Assembly: GCA_902774365.1 (NCBI GenBank)
Contig: CACYHX010000005.1
Span: 62,001 to 126,000, forward strand
Direction of reading: 5' to 3'
Length of the DNA: 64,000 nt
Source: an uncultured Bacteroidia bacterium
GTDB taxonomy: Bacteria > Bacteroidota > Bacteroidia > Bacteroidales > F082
Both the position numbers and the translations under genes were made by a program. The notes under the pieces were generated by a model. That model was not told where the DNA came from and did no database searches. It worked only from the letters and a program-made list of their open reading frames with translations. Below are positions 1 to 9,600 of the stretch, piece after piece; position 1 is the first letter of the stretch; every line of letters starts with the position of its first letter.

Positions 1-11
1 GGAATAGCGCA

Positions 12-1082
12 TCAAACGATGCTCTCGCGTTTCACCTTGGCGAAGCGCAGCAACTTGAGGATGCCCAAGGGCTTGTGGTCGTCCTTGTTGGTGAGGTTGA
101 GGTAAAGCCCAAATTTCTTCGCAATCGGAATCTTTAAAGTCTCGACGAACTCGATGAGGGTGCCGTCGGGGTCTTCCACGTAGGTGAAGTGTCCGTTGGC
201 GTCACCCATGTCGAAGTCGACGCCGCTGTCGCACACGAACGGATGTCCCATGGCCTCGGCCTCTTGTTGGACGGCGTCCATGTTGCGCACGTCGAAGCAG
301 AGGTGGATGTAGCCGGGGTCGCCCCAATAGCGTCCTTCGTAGAGTTTCTTGCCGGGGCCGTCGACGCTTTGTATCAGCTCGAGGTGTGAGGTGCCCATGA
401 TGCGGCACAACGGTCCTTCGATGGGCTTGCTGCGCTCTAGGACCACACGGCGCAAGGTACTTTTGCCGCCTTCGAGGGCTTCGAGGTCCTCAAAGACGCC
501 CGTCTGGTCGAACACCACCTTGTCATAGCCCAACAGCTGTGTGTAGAAGGGCAGGGAGCGGTCGATGTCGCTCACGCCGATGACGGCGCCGTTGGCACCT
601 CCCGTAAGCAATGTCTTGTCGTCAATGAAGATGTAGTCGTCCTGCTCCAATTGGAAGAGGTTGCCGTAGGGGTCTTTCATGAAGAACTCCTTCTGTCCAG
701 TGGGCGAGGTCATCAGTTTGCTGATCACGTCGAGGCCTTTATTAATAAAGGTGTTGTAGGCCGCTTCGATGTCAGGGGTCTTGACCTTGGCGATGAGGAT
801 GCCGAGGTCGCCCAGTTTTACAGGCTCTTTCAGGTAGTTGAGTTCACGTCCTTTGGGTTGCCAAATCTCGAAGCCGCCGCCACCACGGATGTTGATGGCG
901 ATGCCCGAACGACGCGGTTGGGGTTTGCCGCCCGTGTAGGGGAGCATACGCTCCGCCACGCCTTCGTCGTCGACGATTTTGACTTGGAAGCCGAAGTTAT
1001 CGTAGTACCATCTCCAGGCTTCGACGAAGTTGTTGACGCCGATGCCCACTTGTTGTATGCCGCAGATGATTTTTGGTTTCAT
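12..1082 (-). CDS. Two-domain VOC (glyoxalase/dioxygenase fold) protein, HPPD-like
   Basis: This 356-residue protein has two tandem vicinal-oxygen-chelate halves. The first (about residues 8-150) starts with IQQVGIGVNNF and ends with DPYGNLFQLEQ. The second (about 165-320) carries HLELIQ, IHLCFDV and a closing EDPDGTLIEFVE segment. Those H and E positions are typical VOC metal-ligand sites, so a mononuclear-metal dioxygenase or isomerase is likely. The two-domain layout resembles 4-hydroxyphenylpyruvate dioxygenase, but I do not see enough to assign that reaction. Its ATG overlaps the stop of the upstream SDR gene by one base (TAATG), so the two are probably translationally coupled. A weak TACCTTTG box on the minus strand at 1118-1125 could give it an additional promoter. 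The substrate is unknown. Confidence 0.75.
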   Translation of the reverse strand: MKPKIICGIQQVGIGVNNFVEAWRWYYDNFGFQVKIVDDEGVAERMLPYTGGKPQPRRSGIAINIRGGGGFEIWQPKGRELNYLKEPVKLGDLGILIAKVKTPDIEAAYNTFINKGLDVISKLMTSPTGQKEFFMKDPYGNLFQLEQDDYIFIDDKTLLTGGANGAVIGVSDIDRSLPFYTQLLGYDKVVFDQTGVFEDLEALEGGKSTLRRVVLERSKPIEGPLCRIMGTSHLELIQSVDGPGKKLYEGRYWGDPGYIHLCFDVRNMDAVQQEAEAMGHPFVCDSGVDFDMGDANGHFTYVEDPDGTLIEFVETLKIPIAKKFGLYLNLTNKDDHKPLGILKLLRFAKVKRESIV

Positions 1083-1873
1083 TATGTAGCTGATATTTTT
1101 CTAGATAGTTTATAATACAAAGGTAAGCAATATTTGTGAATATGAGCCATCAGAAGCTCGGTTTTTCCGATGAGTTTCCTGTGTTTCTGCCGTTTGATGG
1201 CACGCACGGCGATGGCGCCGCACTTGTCGACGTCGAGGCCGTTGGCCTGGCCGGCATCCATCTTGGCGTGGGCCGTGCCGTCGCCATGGAGGGCGCTCTT
1301 GCTGATTTGCGTGTTGATGCGTCCCGGGATGAGGAAGGTGACGCCGATGTTGTCGTATTCCAGCTCCAGTGACTCGTAGAAGCCGAACAGGGCGTGCTTG
1401 GCAGCACAGTAGGCCGAGCGCAGCGGGAAGCCGAACAAGCCCGATAGGGAAGTGGTCACGCTGAACTGCACATGCTCCTTGGCGAGAATCATCTCCTTGA
1501 ACTTCTTGACGAGATACACCCCGCTGAGGAAGTCGATTTTCAGGATTTTCTCGTCCACGCTGATGTCGGTGTCGAAGGCTTTGTCGCGTTGCGAGATGCC
1601 CGCATTGAGCACGAAGAGGTCGATGCTCAGGCCTTGCTCGATGACGTAGTCGTGGAGCCGGTCGATGGAACTGTAGTCATCGAGTTGGGTCTCGATGGCC
1701 CAAGCTTTCACACCGTATTGTTCGCATTGCTCCTTGGTCTTGTTGAGGTCGTCGATACCGAGCCCGGTGAGCACGAGGTGGCAGCCTTCTTGTGCCAGAT
1801 GCAGCGCGATGCTCTGCCCGATGCCGGTGCCGCCGCCCGTGACGAGGGCCGTTTTGTTTTTGAGGTCTAACAC
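1082..1873 (-). CDS. SDR-family NAD(P)-dependent oxidoreductase
   Basis: The protein is 263 residues, the usual length for a classical short-chain dehydrogenase/reductase. The cofactor glycine motif TGGGTGIG is at residues 12-19, NAG at 90-92, a Ser-rich segment near 140-144, and the catalytic pair Y155/K159 lies in SAYCAAK. The C-terminus has a hydrophobic, basic stretch (CLPLYYKLSRKI) that could touch the membrane. It is transcribed divergently from the SPT-like gene at 2252. A 3-keto-sphinganine or 3-keto-capnine reductase would make sense as a partner of that enzyme, but this is inference from position only. A TATCTTTGC box on the minus strand at 2013-2021 should drive it, giving a leader that contains a large palindrome (1892-2000). 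Confidence 0.85.
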   Translation of the reverse strand: MLDLKNKTALVTGGGTGIGQSIALHLAQEGCHLVLTGLGIDDLNKTKEQCEQYGVKAWAIETQLDDYSSIDRLHDYVIEQGLSIDLFVLNAGISQRDKAFDTDISVDEKILKIDFLSGVYLVKKFKEMILAKEHVQFSVTTSLSGLFGFPLRSAYCAAKHALFGFYESLELEYDNIGVTFLIPGRINTQISKSALHGDGTAHAKMDAGQANGLDVDKCGAIAVRAIKRQKHRKLIGKTELLMAHIHKYCLPLYYKLSRKISAT

Positions 1874-1891
1874 GGTTTTTTGTTTTTGTCT

Positions 1892-2000
1892 TGCCTGCGA
1901 GCCATAGATTCGCTTCAGGCTTTATCGGCATGTCATACCGAACCTTCAGGTGAGCGTATCTATGCCGATAAAGCCTTCGGAATGACATGGCTCGCAGGCA
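1892..2000. repeat. Nested palindromic element, family C copy 1
   Basis: The outer arms 1892-1905 (TGCCTGCGAGCCAT) and 1987-2000 are a perfect 14-bp inverted repeat. The inner arms 1918-1931 and 1962-1975 (GGCTTTATCGGCAT and its complement) are also perfect. The core recurs at 49292-49351. It sits in the predicted 5' leader of the SDR gene and probably folds into a long hairpin in RNA. It looks like a MITE- or REP-type dispersed element. Confidence 0.8.
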
Positions 2001-2012
2001 TCTTTCTCGGCT

Positions 2013-2021
2013 GCAAAGATA
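2013..2021 (-). promoter_or_regulatory. Bacteroidota -7 box (TATCTTTGC) for the SDR-VOC operon
   Basis: The minus-strand sequence TATCTTTGC matches the TAnnTTTG consensus. It lies about 140 bp upstream of the SDR start, with the family C palindrome between them. Confidence 0.5.
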
Positions 2022-2060
2022 AAAATAATTCCTTCATGTTGGGATAATCAATATATTTAC

Positions 2061-2068
2061 TAATTTTG
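2061..2068 (+). promoter_or_regulatory. Possible -7 box (TAATTTTG) for the SPT-like gene
   Basis: TAATTTTG matches TAnnTTTG. It lies about 180 bp before the start at 2252, so the leader would contain the family B element at 2103-2191. Confidence 0.4.
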
Positions 2069-2102
2069 TGGTCGTTTTTGGTAGGGATGCTTTTTCCTAT
2101 TG

Positions 2103-2191
2103 CCGTCATGGCGGAGGTACATCCGCCATCTCCTGAATCAAAGGTTTCTCCTTTTTGATCAGGAGATTGTGGATCAAGTCCGCAATGACGG
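2103..2191. repeat. Palindromic intergenic element, family B copy 1
   Basis: Its ends are CCGTCAT and ATGACGG. Internal complementary pieces (GGCGGA...TCCGCC, ATCTCCTGA...TCAGGAGAT) form a compound hairpin. The same organisation recurs at 48698, 62694 and 63554. Confidence 0.75.
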
Positions 2192-2251
2192 CTGTGGTAA
2201 TAGCACTTGATGCATTTTTGAACTTGAGTTTTCATCTTTAAACCTAAAATA

Positions 2252-3511
2252 ATGGACATTTTCGAAAGAATATCAAAGGATTCCGGTGGCCCGATTGGTC
2301 AATACCGTGAACGCGCCGATGGTTACTTCGCATTTCCGCGTCTGGAAGGCGAACTGGGACCGCGCATGACTTTCAACGGCAGGGAAGTGCTCTGCTGGAG
2401 TTTGAACAACTATTTGGGCTTGGCCAACCACCCCGAGATTCGTCGTGTGGACGCCGAAGCTGCCGCCAAATACGGCCTCGCTGCCCCCATGGGCGCCCGT
2501 ATGATGACGGGTCACACCCGCATGCATGAGCATTTCGAGAAGGAGTTGGCCGACTTCGAGAAGAAGGAAGCCGCCTACCTCTTCAACTTCGGCTACCAAG
2601 GCATCGTGTCGACCATCGACACCCTGACCAGCCCGCATGATGTCATCGTCTACGACAACGAAGCCCATGCCTGCCTGCTCGACGGTATCCGTCTCCACAT
2701 CGGCAACAAGTATAAGTACCGCCACAACGACATGGCCGACCTCGAGAAGAAACTGAAGGTCGCCACAGAGGTCGTCGCCAAGACCAATGGCGGCATCCTC
2801 GTCATCACCGAGGGCGTGTACGGCATGACGGGCGCTTTGGGCGACCTCGCCGGCATCGTGGCCCTGAAGAAGAAATACAACTTCCGCATCCTCATCGACG
2901 ATGCCCACGGCTTCGGCGTGATGGGTCCCAACGGCCGCGGCACCTCTGAACATTTCGGCGTGATGGACGACATCGACATCTACATCGGTGCCTATGCCAA
3001 GGCCATGGCCATCATCGGCGGCTTCGTGGCTGGCCCGAAGTATGTCATTGAGTACCTGCGTTATAACATGCGTTCGCAGATGTATGCCAAGAGCCTGCCG
3101 TTGGCCATCGTGGAAGGCTGCGAGAAGCGTCTCGAGATCATCCGCAGCGCCGAAGGCGACGCCTTGCGTGCCCAGCTGTGGAAGGTCACCCGTGCCTTGC
3201 AGAAGGGCTTCCGCGACCTGGGCTTCGACATCGGTCCCGCCGAGGCTTGCGTGACGCCGGTGCACGTGCAGGGCGACTTGGTGCAGGCCACCAACATCGC
3301 CATGGACCTGCGCGAGAACTACCGCATCTTCTGCTCGGTCATCACCTATCCCGTCATCCCCAAGGGCATGATCATCTTCCGCATCATCCCGACGGCGGCC
3401 CACACGATGGACGACGTCAACTACACGTTGAACGCCTTCGCCGAGGTGCGCCAGAAGCTCGACAAGGGCTACTACGACGGCACCGAAGTGCCTAACATGC
3501 GCATCGAATAG
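2252..3511 (+). CDS. PLP-dependent alpha-oxoamine synthase (serine palmitoyltransferase / cysteate acyltransferase-like)
   Basis: This is a 419-residue fold-type I PLP enzyme. The PLP-binding DDAHG motif is at 216-220 and the likely Schiff-base lysine is K250 in AYAKAMAIIGG. An N-terminal NYLGLANHPE segment is typical of the family that makes 3-keto long-chain bases, 8-amino-7-oxononanoate or 2-amino-3-ketobutyrate. The reaction would be decarboxylative condensation of an amino acid with an acyl thioester. In Bacteroidota, close relatives use either serine (sphingolipids) or cysteate (capnine, sulfonolipids). The PMGARMMTGHT segment resembles, from memory, the flavobacterial subgroup more than canonical Bacteroides SPT. 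Biotin synthesis is unlikely, as no bio genes are nearby. A strong terminator follows at 3528-3583. Confidence 0.85.
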   Translation: MDIFERISKDSGGPIGQYRERADGYFAFPRLEGELGPRMTFNGREVLCWSLNNYLGLANHPEIRRVDAEAAAKYGLAAPMGARMMTGHTRMHEHFEKELADFEKKEAAYLFNFGYQGIVSTIDTLTSPHDVIVYDNEAHACLLDGIRLHIGNKYKYRHNDMADLEKKLKVATEVVAKTNGGILVITEGVYGMTGALGDLAGIVALKKKYNFRILIDDAHGFGVMGPNGRGTSEHFGVMDDIDIYIGAYAKAMAIIGGFVAGPKYVIEYLRYNMRSQMYAKSLPLAIVEGCEKRLEIIRSAEGDALRAQLWKVTRALQKGFRDLGFDIGPAEACVTPVHVQGDLVQATNIAMDLRENYRIFCSVITYPVIPKGMIIFRIIPTAAHTMDDVNYTLNAFAEVRQKLDKGYYDGTEVPNMRIE

Positions 3512-3527
3512 GCTGTAGAGTTTCCAA

Positions 3528-3583
3528 AAAAAAACACTCGCCCATGTCATTCCTGTCCGGAATCTATGGGGGAGTGTTTTTTT
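3528..3583 (+). terminator. Rho-independent terminator after the SPT-like gene
   Basis: The A-rich arm 3528-3539 pairs perfectly with 3572-3583, which ends in a T run. Inner helices CCCAT/ATGGG (541-545/566-570 of that kb) and ATTCC/GGAAT extend the stem. Confidence 0.8.
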
Positions 3584-3643
3584 GTTTAGATACAATCACC
3601 CCACAAAACCTAATTTTTTTCTTCATCGTATTAGATTATTTCG

Positions 3644-3651
3644 TATCTTTG
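3644..3651 (+). promoter_or_regulatory. -7 box (TATCTTTG) of the giant FN3 gene
   Basis: TATCTTTG lies 41 bp before the preferred ATG at 3693 and matches the Bacteroidota -7 consensus. Confidence 0.6.
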
Positions 3652-3692
3652 AAATTTATTAAGATGTGAATATTAACAATAATCCAATGAAT

Positions 3693-6600
3693 ATGAAAAC
3701 TTTACAAAGATTTACGGGTTGGAATAGGCTTTTCCTTTCCCTTTTGCTTATGGCCTCTCTGCTCGCTCCTGCGAGGATGATGGGACAAGAAGAGTTGACG
3801 GTTCACGACTCTTATAGTTCTAGCTCTGATGTGCCCATTCATGGTGAGTATTGTAATTATTATCTGAAAGCGGAGTTTGTCATACCGGCAACTGATTTGG
3901 CAGTCATGGATGGTGCTTCAATCATCAATCTTAAGTTCTATGCTAGTCAATCTTTTGTTCTATGGGGAGACGCTAATTTCTGCGTCTTTCTGAAAGAAGT
4001 GGACAACACTAAGGTTTCTTCCTTCACTGGAATGGAGGATGCGACCATAGTATATGAGGGCCCTCTTAGTGTTGTTGATTATCAAATGGAGGTGCCGTTC
4101 ACCACAAATTTCGAATATCATGGTGGAAATCTGCTGTTAGGTTTTTATAATACAGTAAAGGGAACCTCATCATACGTTTCTTGGAATGGACGCTCTGTGA
4201 GTTACACTTCGGCAACCTATGGTTGGGGTAATTCATCATTAGCCGGCATTACTTCGGGAGGCCTTCAATCATTCATTCCCAAAACGACATTTACCTATGT
4301 GAATCTAGGCGATTGCCCCAAGCCTATCTATGTTTCCACTGATGTGCTGGGTAATCGAAAGGCTCAGTTGAGCTGGACTCAATTTGGCGAGGTAGGGTCG
4401 TGGCAAGGCGTTTGTACGACCGACCCTGATTTGGATCCAAATCTGGCCACCAATTTTGAAATTCTCTCTAACCCTGTTGAATTGAACAATCTGACGCCAT
4501 CCACTACATATTATGTTTATCTGAGGAGTGCTTGTGGAAATGACCAATATAGCGAATGGAGCGATGTCTACAGTTTTACCACCTTGCCTTCATGTATTGC
4601 GCCCACTCATCTGGCGATGACTGATATGACCACGTTATCATGGACAGCAGGAGATGAGGATCAAACCAATTGGGATATTTTCTACACCAATGACGCCGAA
4701 GTGATTCCTGATGGTACTACTCAAGCCACTTTAACTCATACAGGCGCTCCGACATTTACGTTATCCGGTCTTGACGGAAGCCTAACCTATTATGCTTATG
4801 TTCGTGCCAACTGTGGCGACGGTGATGTGAGTGCTTGGAGTAACGTAGTGAGCTTTAATCCTTCTTCGGCTCCCCAGTTGACCGTACATGACGGCACGGT
4901 GACCAATAATGTGATGCCCATCAATGGTAATGCTGGAATGGGCTATACCAATACTGAGTTTGTCATTCGCGCAGAAGAGTTGTCCGCCATGAACGACTCC
5001 TATATTAGTGAGATAGTGTTCTATGGTCAAGGTGATACATATTCTTGGCAGAACAGAAGGTATCAAGTGTTCATGAAAGAAATAGCTGGCACGACATTGT
5101 CGACATTCGTAGGCTATGATGAAACGGATGTGGTCTATTCGGGTAAGATGGATTATTCATACTACGATGATATCATGACGGTCAAGTTGGATAAACCGTA
5201 TCATTATAATGGAGGCAATCTGCTTGTTGGTTTTTATACCTTGGGTACAACGAGTAGTTACAATACATCAACTGTCAATTGGGAGGGCGAAACGGTGGTT
5301 GGAGCTTCCCTATATGGGTATAAATCGTCCTCTGGGTCCACGTTTACATGTGTGCAACAGAACTTTTCGCCTAAGACGACCTTCACTTTTTCGGGTATGC
5401 TGAGCCCTTCATCCATTCATGCGTCTTATATCGGTATGCACACCGCCTCGTTGAACTGGACACCTAACTCATCTTACATCGGAACGACTACGGGATGGGA
5501 ACTGGTGTATTCGCCAGTGGCAGGCTTTGCTCCCAACACAGTGAGCCCTGTGGTCATCAATGGAGGGGATAACACCTCATGTGATTTGGCGGGCTTGACG
5601 CCCAACACAATTTATTATGTGTATGTCCGTGCTAAGAATGGCGACGCTTTTAGCCCATGGAGCGAATGCTATGCTTTCCTTACAGCCGAGTACAATCCGA
5701 TTCTCCTCAACGACGACAATCCATATTACTACGACGGCTTCGATGAGGAGACCCTTGCGTGGTCGATGGCTAACGGCGGAAACCACTGGATGCAGGGACG
5801 TAGTACGTGTGTGAGCGCTCCCTACGCCATGTATCTCTCCGTAAGCCATTCGTTCATTATTGACTTAAGCATTGCGACAAAATCCTACGTCTATAAGACC
5901 TTTGAGCTTGAAGGAGGCAAGCAATATGAGGTTAGCTTTGACTGGAGATGCAAGCCCCTCCATAGTTCGACGGACTTTTTCGAATTCCGTATCTACCCTG
6001 CCGGAGTGATCTTCGAAGCTGGTGAGTATCCAACCGGTGCAAGCGCGATACTCAGTAGTTTGCTTGAGGGATCCAGCAAGTATTTATGGTATGACCACTA
6101 TGAGACTTTCCAAATCCCCGAAGGGGAGGGCGGCTCTTATGTGGTGGTGTTCTCATGGAAGAGCGACCAGTATGGCAGTGGTGGTTATTATTATGACAAC
6201 AGCGCGGCTTTCGATAACTTCCTCATCAACGTCTATCAAGGTGAAGCCCCGAGGCCGACACCACCGCAGCCGGAACCCACAGAAGTGACTTTGCCAATGG
6301 AAGAGCTGGAGGTGGAACCCACAGCATGGCAAATCATTTATTCCACCGACCCCGAACTTGATCCCTACACACTTGACCTCTCGGAATTTCCTGACAACTT
6401 GCCGGAAGGTGTGCTTGGAGTGGAGACTACGGATGCCGTTCCTGCGCTGCAGGGCTTGGACCCCGAAACGGGCTATTATGTGTATGTCCGTGCCATCTAT
6501 CCTCCCATCAAGAAAGATGAAGAGGAACGCGTCTTCAGCCGTTGGAGTGAGCAAATAACGTTCACCACCGCAGTGTCATGCTTCCCTGTCGAGGACCTTG

Positions 6601-9600
6601 AAGCCACCACGGTTACGGCTGACAATGTCACTTTGGCTTGGAATACAGATGAACAACAGCCTTCGGCCAATGCGCCTGCAACTTGGAACGTCAGGTACAA
6701 GAAAGATGTTCAAGCAGGCACCATCACAACCTATACCTTCAACGACGGCAAGAATCCTGCGGCGTATGTTGAGAACTGGAGCGTGAAAAACGGCAGTTTG
6801 ATTTCTGCCGGCTATACGGATAACAACTGTATCGGATTTGAGATTCAATTGCCTTGCGTCGTCAGTTTTGACGCAGAGGGCATTAGCGCCAATGTAAACT
6901 ATGAGGTGAAGGCTTGCTACGATCCGCAAGGCAATAGTGTCATGGCATCGATGAATGGCACGGCCGTTGATGGCGTGTCGCAACCCGCTACCTTTGACTT
7001 CAGCGACTATGAAGGAACATGTTATCTGGTGGTCTCTATGAGTTACCAGGCTCCGTTGTTAATCGACAACCTGACGCTGGATGTGCCTATGTGGACTACG
7101 GGTACTGCCAATGGCAACAGCTTTACCCTCAATGACTTGGAATCCAAGACCGATTATCTCTTTGCCGTCCAAGCCCATTGCGGCGAGGGCGACGACAGCC
7201 AGTGGGCTCCTACCAGTTTCAGTACTGCCTACGGCAATATGGCTATTCCTTATGAGGAAGACTTCGACAGCTATTCCATGGGAGACCTTCCTGAAGGTTG
7301 GTATAGTATCGAAAATGGCCAATTCCCAATTATTATGGATGATAGTGAAATTACTCCTCATTCGTCGGAAAACTGTCTGGTGTTATTTGGCTTTGACGAA
7401 AGCGATCAGTATGCCATACTTCCGCCCGCCGAGAACCTCAGCAGTCTTCAGATGGTGTTCTGGAGTGCAACTCCGGTATCACAGTTTGGACAGACCACAT
7501 TCACCATTGGTGTAATGACCGACCCCGAGGATGTCACGACCTTCGAACCTGTGAAGACCTTTACCACCACTTCCGATTGGACCAAGAACGTGGTGTATTT
7601 TGACCAATATGAAGGCCAGGGACAATACATAGCCATTCAGCTGGTTGGTGCTGTTGATACAGGAAAGTTGTTGGCCATTGACGATGTTGAGGTTTCAGAG
7701 GCTCCTTCATGCTTCCTCCCCGAGGCCTTGACTGTGACGGACATCACCGCCTATTCCGCCGCGGTTTCTTGGACACCTAATGGCGAGGAAACGCAATGGA
7801 ACATTTGCATCATGGATATGAGTTCAATAGAACCTGATTGGGGACAACCTATATTGGTGGAAAACACACCATCGTACACCTTTAACAACCTTTCTTTGGG
7901 TACAAGTTATGAGGCTCGGGTGCAAGCCGTTTGTGCCGTGGATGATGTCAGCGATTGGGTGGAGACGCAATTCAATACCTCGTTCTGCGAACCAGAAAAC
8001 CAATGCGCCATCACCTATTCTTTAGAAGATGATTATGGCGACGGTTGGAATGGCGCATCCATCGATATTATGAAAGGGTCGACGCTCGTGGCTTCTTTGA
8101 CGATAGACAATGGCCGTACTTATGAAGGGAGCCTTTCGCTTTGTTCAGGCTTAACGTACACGTTTGTGTGGATCCAGGGAGAATATGATTCCGAATGTTC
8201 TTTCACCATTTATGATACTGAAGGCATAGAGTTGCTGCATCACGATGTGTATAGTGAGTTTGATGAGACTATTTTGCTGCAATATGATATGGTTTGCCCT
8301 TCATGCATCACGCCTAGTGGTTTGGCTGTCACTGAGCACACCGTATCGTCGGCCGCGTTTTCATGGATGGCCAGCTCAGGCGTCTCAGCTTGGGAGTATG
8401 AGTATTCTTCTGACAATGAACACTGGAGCCAAACACAGGCCGTCGAAGGAACGCCGTCGTGCGTCCTCGAGGGCTTGATGCCATCCTCGAGTTACTATTT
8501 CCGTGTGAGAGCCAATTGCGGTGAGGGTGACTACAGCAAATGGGCAACCTTGGAGTTCGATACCGATTGTGGTACAATCAACGTGGATGCCGAGCATCCC
8601 TATTCCGAGAATTTCGACGCCATCAAAGGATGGGGCTACTATGATAATGCAGAACACAATATCCTTCCGCGCTGCTGGAACTATATCAATACCTCGGAAA
8701 ACTATTATGGTTATCCTTCACTCTTTGGGGAACATCCATATTATTATAACGAAGGCGGTGAAGGTGGCGACGGTGGCTATTACGAAGAAGGCGAATGTAA
8801 TCATAGTTATTCCTGCCCTACCTATCTGCGTTTTGTCGCAAGTAATGGCGCTTGCGAGCAGTATGCCATCCTCCCTGCCATGAGTAATGTCAACGGCTTG
8901 CAACTGAAGTTTATGGTGCATAATGCTGACTTTGATTTATACACTGAAAATGTATTGCATATCGGTGTGATGACCGACCCGACCGACGCATCCACCTATA
9001 CGGAGATACAGTCCTATTTGCTGTCTATCCCTGTGTATGAAGAACTTTGTGTGTATTTCGACAAGTACGAGTTGCAACCGAATGTTGATGAATACTATAT
9101 CGCGTTTAAGGTGGATGTGCCTGAGGACGGAATGTATGACATTTATATCGACAATGTTTCGGTCACAGTGTTGCCTTCATGTCTTGCCCCCTATGAGTTG
9201 TCGGTGGACAATGTCGGTGAAAACGATGCGACGCTGACTTGGGCGCCCAATGGTGACGAGACAGCATGGCAGGTGCGCTATTCCTCCGATAAAGTCAACT
9301 GGACCATAGTGGACTACACAGAGGCTGAGCCTGGACAAACGGTCACGGAATTGTTGGACAATTTGGCACACAACACCTTATATTATGTGCAGGTTCGCGC
9401 CAATTGTGGTGGCAGCTACAGCGATTGGTCGCGCCAAAACAAGTTCCGCACCGATTGCTCTTCCGGATATCAGGATGTACCTTTCTTTGAGGATTTCGAC
9501 TCATATATTGCTTTTGATGACAGGATGCCTCAATGCTGGACCTATATCAATGCCAGCAATTCAACGCAATATCCTACCAACCAATCCTATCCTGTAATCT

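Noticed and set aside
2252..3511. Biotin-pathway BioF
   Set aside because: No biotin genes adjoin, and the GARMMTGHT subgroup and Bacteroidota context fit lipid synthesis better.
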